NCBI GenBank assembly: GCA_038049695.1
Contig: CP142457.1
Span: 22,892,501-22,956,500, forward strand
Direction: 5' to 3'
DNA: 64,000 bases
Origin: Cinnamomum chago
Lineage: Eukaryota > Streptophyta > Magnoliopsida > Laurales > Lauraceae
Shown here: one piece after another, positions 1-10,000 of the stretch
Numbering within the stretch: the first letter of the stretch is position 1
Layout: each line of letters begins with the position of its first letter
Translations under genes and position numbers: made by a program
Notes under the pieces: model-generated
The model's database searches: none
What the model was told of the DNA's origin: nothing
What the model saw: only the letters and a program-made list of their open reading frames with translations

Positions 1-80
1 GCTCGGAACATCCTAAAAATCGCATCTCATCCCAAAATCCCTTCATATGGATTTAGAGGCGTACGACAAGACAGGGACAT
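1..80. repeat. Tail of an incomplete HOR unit (end of monomer 3)
   Basis: These 80 bases match the last 80 bases of unit 1 (973-1052), so the window starts inside monomer 3 of a unit that began upstream. The array therefore continues to the left of the window. Confidence 0.95.
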
Positions 81-403
81 CCGAAACCCCTTTTAGTTTA
101 AAACTTGATCCCGGATATTTCTAGAGGTTGACTTTGTACACAGAGTCGCAACAAACAAGGTGTGGAGTCAACAATTTCCTAGTGCCGCAAAGATTCTGCT
201 TTACTACATAAGTATCGTACGTCCCGCGCGAAGTTCGGGTTTTCTCCTTTACAACCAGAGAACTCCCCGAAAGTGTTTACCATACCCAAGGTTCGCCCGA
301 AACCCGTTTTAAACCGAGAAGTAGCTCGAAATATCCTAAAATGTGCATCTCAACCCAGAATACCTTCAAATGGATTTCGAGGCGTGAGACAAGAGAAGGA
401 CAC
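81..403. repeat. Satellite monomer type 1 (323 bp), reference copy
   Basis: First third of the unit. It opens with CCGAAACCCC and contains the conserved motif TCGCCCGAAACCCG at 293-306. Its 5' half differs clearly from the other two monomers (for example around 130-230), while its 3' half from about 292 is almost the same as monomer 2: 26 identical bases at 292-317, one mismatch, then 17 more. The marker GTTCGTG, found in only four units, lies in this monomer. The type recurs once per unit throughout the array. Confidence 0.9.
293..306. other. 14-bp motif kept in all three monomer types (reference site)
   Basis: TCGCCCGAAACCCG occurs here and, unchanged, at 617-630 and 942-955, giving spacings of 324, 325 and 323 bp around the unit. 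It sits in a longer well-kept stretch that starts with GAACTCCCCGAA about 45 bp upstream. Such islands within diverged monomers are where a sequence-specific satellite-binding protein could bind, as CENP-B does on its box in mammalian alpha satellite. The motif does not resemble the CENP-B box, and binding here is only a possibility. Confidence 0.5.
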
Positions 404-727
404 CCGAAACCCCTTCTAGAGTAAAACGTGATCCTGGAATTCTCTAGAGGGAGTCTTTGGACCAAGAGTCGCATTAAAACACAGTGTAGAGTCAACCATA
501 TGCTCGAGCCGCATAGATTGTGTTTTCGTACTAAAGGACCGTACGACCCGCACGAAGTTCGGGTTTCCGCCTTTACAAGCACTGAACTCCCCGAATGTGT
601 CTTCCCTACCCAAGATTCGCCCGAAACCCGTTTTAAACCGAAAAGTAGCTCGAAATATCTTAAAGAGCGCATCTCAACCCAGAATCCCTTCAAATGGATT
701 TGGAGCCGTAAGGAAAGATAGAGACAC
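404..727. repeat. Satellite monomer type 2 (324 bp), reference copy
   Basis: Middle third of the unit. Counted by hand it has 84 C and 68 G (46.9% GC) and 20 CpG dinucleotides against about 17.6 expected, so CpG is not depleted. It shares 24 identical bases with monomer 3 in its 5' half (451-474 against 775-798) and 26 identical bases with monomer 1 in its 3' half (616-641 against 292-317), so it looks like a chimera of the two. It carries the unit's single EcoRI site (437-442) and most of the haplotype markers, including the two recurrent 1-bp deletions. The conserved motif is at 617-630. Confidence 0.9.
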
Positions 728-1052
728 CCGAAACCCCATTTAGAGTAAAACGCAATCCCGGAGTATTCCAAACGGAGTCTTTGGACCAAGAGTCGCATGA
801 AACACAGTGTTGAGTCAACAACTTTCTAGAGCCGCACAGATTATGTTTTCGTTCAAAAGTACCGTACGACCCTCGCACGAAGTTCCGGTTCTCGCCCTGG
901 CAAACACTGAACTCCCCGAAAGTGATTTCCACACCCAAGACTCGCCCGAAACCCGTAGTAAGCCGAAGTGTAGCTCGGAACATCCTAAAAATCGCATCTC
1001 ATCCCAAAATCCCTTCATATGGATTTAGAGGCGTACGACAAGACAGGGACAT
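728..1052. repeat. Satellite monomer type 3 (325 bp), reference copy
   Basis: Last third of the unit. The 5' half resembles monomer 2; the 3' half has its own differences, such as GTAGTAAGCC where the other two have GTTTTAAACC. The conserved motif is at 942-955. The 791 A/C marker that separates R units from S units lies here. By eye, pairs of monomers are roughly three quarters to four fifths identical, far more diverged than whole units are from each other. This is the defining mark of an HOR. Confidence 0.9.
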
Positions 1053-4000
1053 CCGAAACCCCTTTTAGTTTAAAACTTGATCCCGGATATTTCTAGAGGT
1101 TGACTTTGTACACAGAGTCGCAACAAACAAGGTGTGGAGTCAACAATTTCCTAGTGCCGCAAAGATTCTGCTTTACTACATAAGTATCGTACGTCCCGCG
1201 CGAAGTTCGGGTTTTCTCCTTTACAACCAGAGAACTCTCCGAAAGTGTTTACCATACCCAAGGTTCGCCCGAAACCCGTTTTAAACCGAGAAGTAGCTCG
1301 AAATATCCTAAAATGTGCATCTCAACCCAGAATACCTTCAAATGGATTTCGAGGCGTGAGACAAGAGAAGGACACCCGAAACCCCTTCTAGAGTAAAACG
1401 TCATCCTGGAATTCTCTAGAGGGAGTCTTTGGACCAAGAGTCGCATTAAAACACAGTGTAGAGTCAACCTTATGCTCGAGCCGCATAGATTGTGTTTTCG
1501 TACTAAAGGACCGTACGACCCGCACGAAGTTCGGGTTTCCGCCTTTACAAACACTGAACTCCCCGAATGTGTCTTCCCTACCCAAGATTCGCCCGAAACC
1601 CGTTTTAAACCGAAAAGTAGCTCGAAATATCTTAAAGAGCGCATCTCAACCCAGAATCCCTTCAAATGGATTTGGAGCCGTAAGGAAAGATAGAGACACC
1701 CGAAACCCCATTTAGAGTAAAACGCAATCCCGGAGTATTCCAAACGGAGTCTTTGGACCAAGCGTCGCATGAAACACAGTGTTGAGTCAACAACTTTCTA
1801 GAGCCGCACAGATTATGTTTTCGTTCAAAAGTACCGTACGACCCTCGCACGAAGTTCCGGTTCTCGCCCTGGCAAACACTGAACTCCCCGAAAGTGATTT
1901 CCACACCCAAGACTCGCCCGAAACCCGTAGTAAGCCGAAGTGTAGCTCGGAACATCCTAAAAATCGCATCTCATCCCAAAATCCCTTCATATGGATTTAG
2001 AGGCGTACGACAAGACAGGGACATCCGAAACCCCTTTTAGTTTAAAACTTGATCCCGGATATTTCTAGAGGTTGACTTTGTACACAGAGTCGCAACAAAC
2101 AAGGTGTGGAGTCAACAATTTCCTAGTGCCGCAAAGATTCTGCTTTACTACATAAGTATCGTACGTCCCGCGCGAAGTTCGGGTTTTCTCCTTTACAACC
2201 AGAGAACTCCCCGAAAGTGTTTACCATACCCAAGGTTCGCCCGAAACCCGTTTTAAACCGAGAAGTAGCTCGAAATATCCTAAAATGTGCATCTCAACCC
2301 AGAATACCTTCAAATGGATTTCGAGGCGTGAGACAAGAGAAGGACACCCGAAACCCCTTCTAGAGTAAAACGTCATCCTGGAATTCTCTAGAGGGAGTCT
2401 TTGGACCAAGAGTCGCATTAAAACACAGTGTAGAGTCAACCATATGCTCGAGCCGCATAGATTGTGTTTTCGTACTAAAGGACCGTACGACCCGCACGAA
2501 GTTCGGGTTTCCGCCTTTACAAACACTGAACTCCCCGAATGTGTCTTCCCTACCCAAGATTCGCCCGAAACCCGTTTTAAACCGAAAAGTAGCTCGAAAT
2601 ATCTTAAAGAGCGCATCTCAACCCAGAATCCCTTCAAATGGATTTGGAGCCGTAAGGAAAGATAGAGACACCCGAAACCCCATTTAGAGTAAAACGCAAT
2701 CCCGGAGTATTCCAAACGGAGTCTTTGGACCAAGAGTCGCATGAAACACAGTGTTGAGTCAACAACTTTCTAGAGCCGCACAGATTATGTTTTCGTTCAA
2801 AAGTACCGTACGACCCTCGCACGAAGTTCCGGTTCTCGCCCTGGCAAACACTGAACTCCCCGAAAGTGATTTCCACACCCAAGACTCGCCCGAAACCCGT
2901 AGTAAGCCGAAGTGTAGCTCGGAACATCCTAAAAATCGCATCTCATCCCAAAATCCCTTCATATGGATTTAGAGGCGTACGACAAGACAGGGACATCCGA
3001 AACCCCTTTTAGTTTAAAACTTGATCCCGGATATTTCTAGAGGTTGACTTTGTACACAGAGTCGCAACAAACAAGGTGTGGAGTCAACAATTTCCTAGTG
3101 CCGCAAAGATTCTGCTTTACTACATAAGTATCGTACGTCCCGCGCGAAGTTCGGGTTTTCTCCTTTACAACCAGAGAACTCCCCGAAAGTGTTTACCATA
3201 CCCAAGGTTCGCCCGAAACCCGTTTTAAACCGAGAAGTAGCTCGAAATATCCTAAAATGTGCATCTCAACCCAGAATACCTTCAAATGGATTTCGAGGCG
3301 TGAGACAAGAGAAGGACACCCGAAACCCCTTCTAGAGTAAAACGTCATCCTGGAATTCTCTAGAGGGAGTCTTTGGACCAAGAGTCGCATTAAAACACAG
3401 TGTAGAGTCAACCTTATGCTCGAGCCGCATAGATTGTGTTTTCGTACTAAAGGACCGTACGACCCGCACGAAGTTCGGGTTTCCGCCTTTACAAACACTG
3501 AACTCCCCGAATGTGTCTTCCCTACCCAAGATTCGCCCGAAACCCGTTTTAAACCGAAAAGTAGCTCGAAATATCTTAAAGAGCGCATCTCAACCCAGAA
3601 TCCCTTCAAATGGATTTGGAGCCGTAAGGAAAGATAGAGACACCCGAAACCCCATTTAGAGTAAAACGCAATCCCGGAGTATTCCAAACGGAGTCTTTGG
3701 ACCAAGAGTCGCATGAAACACAGTGTTGAGTCAACAACTTTCTAGAGCCGCACAGATTATGTTTTCGTTCAAAAGTACCGTACGACCCTCGCACGAAGTT
3801 CCGGTTCTCGCCCTGGCAAACACTGAACTCCCCGAAAGTGATTTCCACACCCAAGACTCGCCCGAAACCCGTAGTAAGCCGAAGTGTAGCTCGGAACATC
3901 CTAAAAATCGCATCTCATCCCAAAATCCCTTCATATGGATTTAGAGGCGTACGACAAGACAGGGACATCCGAAACCCCTTTTAGTTTAAAACTTGATCCC

Positions 4001-7000
4001 GGATATTTCTAGAGGTTGACTTTGTACACAGAGTCGCAACAAACAAGGTGTGGAGTCAACAATTTCCTAGTGCCGCAAAGATTCTGCTTTACTACATAAG
4101 TATCGTACGTCCCGCGCGAAGTTCGGGTTTTCTCCTTTACAACCAGAGAACTCCCCGAAAGTGTTTACCATACCCAAGGTTCGCCCGAAACCCGTTTTAA
4201 ACCGAGAAGTAGCTCGAAATATCCTAAAATGTGCATCTCAACCCAGAATACCTTCAAATGGATTTCGAGGCGTGAGACAAGAGAAAGACACCCGAAACCC
4301 CTTCTAGAGTAAAACGTGATCCTGGAATTCTCTAGAGGGAGTCTTTGGACCAAGAGTCGCATTAAAACACAGTGTAGAGTCAACCATATGCTCGAGCCGC
4401 ATAGATTGTGTTTTCGTACTAAAGGACCGTACGACCCGCACGAAGTTCGGGTTTCCGCCTTTACAAGCACTGAACTCCCCGAATGTGTCTTCCCTACCCA
4501 AGATTCGCCCGAAACCCGTTTTAAACCGAAAAGTAGCTCGAAATATCTTAAAGAGCGCATCTCAACCCAGAATCCCTTCAAATGGATTTGGAGCCGTAAG
4601 GAAAGATAGAGACACCCGAAACCCCATTTAGAGTAAAACGCAATCCCGGAGTATTCCAAACGGAGTCTTTGGACCAAGAGTCGCATGAAACACAGTGTTG
4701 AGTCAACAACTTTCTAGAGCCGCACAGATTATGTTTTCGTTCAAAAGTACCGTACGACCCTCGCACGAAGTTCCGGTTCTCGCCCTGGCAAACACTGAAC
4801 TCCCCGAAAGTGATTTCCACACCCAAGACTCGCCCGAAACCCGTAGTAAGCCGAAGTGTAGCTCGGAACATCCTAAAAATCGCATCTCATCCCAAAATCC
4901 CTTCATATGGATTTAGAGGCGTACGACAAGACAGGGACATCCGAAACCCCTTTTAGTTTAAAACTTGATCCCGGATATTTCTAGAGGTTGACTTTGTACA
5001 CAGAGTCGCAACAAACAAGGTGTGGAGTCAACAATTTCCTAGTGCCGCAAAGATTCTGCTTTACTACATAAGTATCGTACGTCCCGCGCGAAGTTCGGGT
5101 TTTCTCCTTTACAACCAGAGAACTCCCCGAAAGTGTTTACCATACCCAAGGTTCGCCCGAAACCCGTTTTAAACCGAGAAGTAGCTCGAAATATCCTAAA
5201 ATGTGCATCTCAACCCAGAATACCTTCAAATGGATTTCGAGGCGTGAGACAAGAGAAAGACACCCGAAACCCCTTCTAGAGTAAAACGTGATCCTGGAAT
5301 TCTCTAGAGGGAGTCTTTGGACCAAGAGTCGCATTAAAACACAGTGTAGAGTCAACCATATGCTCGAGCCGCATAGATTGTGTTTTCGTACTAAAGGACC
5401 GTACGACCCGCACGAAGTTCGGGTTTCCGCCTTTACAAGCACTGAACTCCCCGAATGTGTCTTCCCTACCCAAGATTCGCCCGAAACCCGTTTTAAACCG
5501 AAAAGTAGCTCGAAATATCTTAAAGAGCGCATCTCAACCCAGAATCCCTTCAAATGGATTTGGAGCCGTAAGGAAAGATAGAGACACCCGAAACCCCATT
5601 TAGAGTAAAACGCAATCCCGGAGTATTCCAAACGGAGTCTTTGGACCAAGAGTCGCATGAAACACAGTGTTGAGTCAACAACTTTCTAGAGCCGCACAGA
5701 TTATGTTTTCGTTCAAAAGTACCGTACGACCCTCGCACGAAGTTCCGGTTCTCGCCCTGGCAAACACTGAACTCCCCGAAAGTGATTTCCACACCCAAGA
5801 CTCGCCCGAAACCCGTAGTAAGCCGAAGTGTAGCTCGGAACATCCTAAAAATCGCATCTCATCCCAAAATCCCTTCATATGGATTTAGAGGCGTACGACA
5901 AGACAGGGACATCCGAAACCCCTTTTAGTTTAAAACTTGATCCCGGATATTTCTAGAGGTTGACTTTGTACACAGAGTCGCAACAAACAAGGTGTGGAGT
6001 CAACAATTTCCTAGTGCCGCAAAGATTCTGCTTTACTACATAAGTATCGTACGTCCCGCGCGAAGTTCGGGTTTTCTCCTTTACAACCAGAGAACTCCCC
6101 GAAAGTGTTTACCATACCCAAGGTTCGCCCGAAACCCGTTTTAAACCGAGAAGTAGCTCGAAATATCCTAAAATGTGCATCTCAACCCAGAATACCTTCA
6201 AATGGATTTCGAGGCGTGAGACAAGAGAAGGACACCCGAAACCCCTTCTAGAGTAAAACGTCATCCTGGAATTCTCTAGAGGGAGTCTTTGGACCAAGAG
6301 TCGCATTAAAACACAGTGTAGAGTCAACCTTATGCTCGAGCCGCATAGATTGTGTTTTCGTACTAAAGGACCGTACGACCCGCACGAAGTTCGGGTTTCC
6401 GCCTTTACAAACACTGAACTCCCCGAATGTGTCTTCCCTACCCAAGATTCGCCCGAAACCCGTTTTAAACCGAAAAGTAGCTCGAAATATCTTAAAGAGC
6501 GCATCTCAACCCAGAATCCCTTCAAATGGATTTGGAGCCGTAAGGAAAGATAGAGACACCCGAAACCCCATTTAGAGTAAAACGCAATCCCGGAGTATTC
6601 CAAACGGAGTCTTTGGACCAAGCGTCGCATGAAACACAGTGTTGAGTCAACAACTTTCTAGAGCCGCACAGATTATGTTTTCGTTCAAAAGTACCGTACG
6701 ACCCTCGCACGAAGTTCCGGTTCTCGCCCTGGCAAACACTGAACTCCCCGAAAGTGATTTCCACACCCAAGACTCGCCCGAAACCCGTAGTAAGCCGAAG
6801 TGTAGCTCGGAACATCCTAAAAATCGCATCTCATCCCAAAATCCCTTCATATGGATTTAGAGGCGTACGACAAGACAGGGACATCCGAAACCCCTTTTAG
6901 TTTAAAACTTGATCCCGGATATTTCTAGAGGTTGACTTTGTACACAGAGTCGCAACAAACAAGGTGTGGAGTCAACAATTTCCTAGTGCCGCAAAGATTC

Positions 7001-10000
7001 TGCTTTACTACATAAGTATCGTACGTCCCGCGCGAAGTTCGGGTTTTCTCCTTTACAACCAGAGAACTCCCCGAAAGTGTTTACCATACCCAAGGTTCGC
7101 CCGAAACCCGTTTTAAACCGAGAAGTAGCTCGAAATATCCTAAAATGTGCATCTCAACCCAGAATACCTTCAAATGGATTTCGAGGCGTGAGACAAGAGA
7201 AGGACACCCGAAACCCCTTCTAGAGTAAAACGTCATCCTGGAATTCTCTAGAGGGAGTCTTTGGACCAAGAGTCGCATTAAAACACAGTGTAGAGTCAAC
7301 CATACGCTCGAGCCGCATAGATTGTGTTTTCGTACTAAAGGACCGTACGACCCGCACGAAGTTCGGGTTTCCGCCTTTACAAACACTGAACTCCCCGAAT
7401 GTGTCTTCCCTACCCAAGATTCGCCCGAAACCCGTTTTAAACCGAAAAGTAGCTCGAAATATCTTAAAGAGCGCATCTCAACCCAGAATCCCTTCAAATG
7501 GATTTGGAGCCGTAAGGAAAGATAGAGACACCCGAAACCCCATTTAGAGTAAAACGCAATCCCGGAGTATTCCAAACGGAGTCTTTGGACCAAGAGTCGC
7601 ATGAAACACAGTGTTGAGTCAACAACTTTCTAGAGCCGCACAGATTATGTTTTCGTTCAAAAGTACCGTACGACCCTCGCACGAAGTTCCGGTTCTCGCC
7701 CTGGCAAACACTGAACTCCCCGAAAGTGATTTCCACACCCAAGACTCGCCCGAAACCCGTAGTAAGCCGAAGTGTAGCTCGGAACATCCTAAAAATCGCA
7801 TCTCATCCCAAAATCCCTTCATATGGATTTAGAGGCGTACGACAAGACAGGGACATCCGAAACCCCTTTTAGTTTAAAACTTGATCCCGGATATTTCTAG
7901 AGGTTGACTTTGTACACAGAGTCGCAACAAACAAGGTGTGGAGTCAACAATTTCCTAGTGCCGCAAAGATTCTGCTTTACTACATAAGTATCGTACGTCC
8001 CGCGCGAAGTTCGGGTTTTCTCCTTTACAACCAGAGAACTCCCCGAAAGTGTTTACCATACCCAAGGTTCGCCCGAAACCCGTTTTAAACCGAGAAGTAG
8101 CTCGAAATATCCTAAAATGTGCATCTCAACCCAGAATACCTTCAAATGGATTTCGAGGCGTGAGACAAGAGAAGGACACCCGAAACCCCTTCTAGAGTAA
8201 AACGTCATCCTGGAATTCTCTAGAGGGAGTCTTTGGACCAAGAGTCGCATTAAAACACAGTGTAGAGTCAACCTTATGCTCGAGCCGCATAGATTGTGTT
8301 TTCGTACTAAAGGACCGTACGACCCGCACGAAGTTCGGGTTTCCGCCTTTACAAACACTGAACTCCCCGAATGTGTCTTCCCTACCCAAGATTCGCCCGA
8401 AACCCGTTTTAAACCGAAAAGTAGCTCGAAATATCTTAAAGAGCGCATCTCAACCCAGAATCCCTTCAAATGGATTTGGAGCCGTAAAGAAAGATAGAGA
8501 CACCCGAAACCCCATTTAGAGTAAAACGCAATCCCGGAGTATTCCAAACGGAGTCTTTGGACCAAGCGTCGCATGAAACACAGTGTTGAGTCAACAACTT
8601 TCTAGAGCCGCACAGATTATGTTTTCGTTCAAAAGTACCGTACGACCCTCGCACGAAGTTCCGGTTCTCGCCCTGGCAAACACTGAACTCCCCGAAAGTG
8701 ATTTCCACACCCAAGACTCGCCCGAAACCCGTAGTAAGCCGAAGTGTAGCTCGGAACATCCTAAAAATCGCATCTCATCCCAAAATCCCTTCATATGGAT
8801 TTAGAGGCGTACGACAAGACAGGGACATCCGAAACCCCTTTTAGTTTAAAACTTGATCCCGGATATTTCTAGAGGTTGACTTTGTACACAGAGTCGCAAC
8901 AAACAAGGTGTGGAGTCAACAATTTCCTAGTGCCGCAAAGATTCTGCTTTACTACATAAGTATCGTACGTCCCGCGCGAAGTTCGTGTTTTCTCCTTTAC
9001 AACCAGAGAACTCCCCGAAAGTGTTTACCATACCCAAGGTTCGCCCGAAACCCGTTTTAAACCGAGAAGTAGCTCGAAATATCCTAAAATGTGCATCTCA
9101 ACCCAGAATACCTTCAAATGGATTTCGAGGCGTGAGACAAGAGAAGGACACCCGAAACCCCTTCTAGAGTAAAACGACATCCTGGAATTCTCTAGAGGGA
9201 GTCTTTGGACCAAGAGTCGCATTAAAACACAGTGTAGAGTCAACCTTATGCTCGAGCCGCATAGATTGTGTTTTCGTACTAAAGGACCGTACGACCCGCA
9301 CGAAGTTCGGGTTTCCGCCTTTACAAACACTGAACTCCCCGAATGTGTCTTCCCTACCCAAGATTCGCCCGAAACCCGTTTTAAACCGAAAAGTAGCTCG
9401 AAATATCTTAAAGAGCGCATCTCAACCCAGAATCCCTTCAAATGGATTTGGAGCCGTAAGGAAAGATAGAGACACCCGAAACCCCATTTAGAGTAAAACG
9501 CAATCCCGGAGTATTCCAAACGGAGTCTTTGGACCAAGCGTCGCATGAAACACAGTGTTGAGTCAACAACTTTCTAGAGCCGCACAGATTATGTTTTCGT
9601 TCAAAAGTACCGTACGACCCTCGCACGAAGTTCCGGTTCTCGCCCTGGCAAACACTGAACTCCCCGAAAGTGATTTCCACACCCAAGACTCGCCCGAAAC
9701 CCGTAGTAAGCCGAAGTGTAGCTCGGAACATCCTAAAAATCGCATCTCATCCCAAAATCCCTTCATATGGATTTAGAGGCGTACGACAAGACAGGGACAT
9801 CCGAAACCCCTTTTAGTTTAAAACTTGATCCCGGATATTTCTAGAGGTTGACTTTGTACACAGAGTCGCAACAAACAAGGTGTGGAGTCAACAATTTCCT
9901 AGTGCCGCAAAGATTCTGCTTTACTACATAAGTATCGTACGTCCCGCGCGAAGTTCGGGTTTTCTCCTTTACAACCAGAGAACTCCCCGAAAGTGTTTAC

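Larger units (their letters stand above)
81..1052. repeat. HOR unit 1 (reference 972-bp unit; mosaic haplotype G,G,A,G,A)
   Basis: First complete unit, used here as the coordinate reference. It contains monomer 1 (323 bp), monomer 2 (324 bp) and monomer 3 (325 bp), each opening with CCGAAACCCC. Diagnostic variable sites are 398 (G/A/C), 430 (C/G), 498 (A/T), 501 (T/C), 579 (A/G), 671 (A or deleted) and 791 (A/C); add 972 per unit to locate them elsewhere up to 43.4 kb. A single GAATTC (437-442) and four TCTAGA sites (120, 415, 443, 825) recur in almost every unit. This unit combines G at 398, typical of the other classes, with the L-type bases at 430 and 579, so it looks recombinant. Confidence 0.95.

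Noticed and set aside
290-306. tRNA B box or Pol III promoter at GGTTCGCCCGA in monomer 1
   Set aside because: It departs from the GGTTCGANTCC consensus at key positions and I found no A box or cloverleaf at the right distance.
404-413. Telomere-derived sequence, because CCCGAAACCC is one base from the plant telomere CCCTAAACCC
   Set aside because: The match is a single ten-base stretch per box, not a run of repeats; chance similarity is sufficient.
277-798. Longest recurring open frame (173 codons, reverse strand) and the 60-111-codon frames around it as genes
   Set aside because: They repeat with the satellite period, several overlap on both strands, their variants are not silent, and 1-bp deletions break the longest one in eight units. 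No recognisable domain, signal peptide or gene context is present.
851-875. CENP-B box
   Set aside because: No segment fits the TTCG-NNNN-A--CGGG pattern; TTCGTTCAAAAG in monomer 3 lacks the CGGG part.
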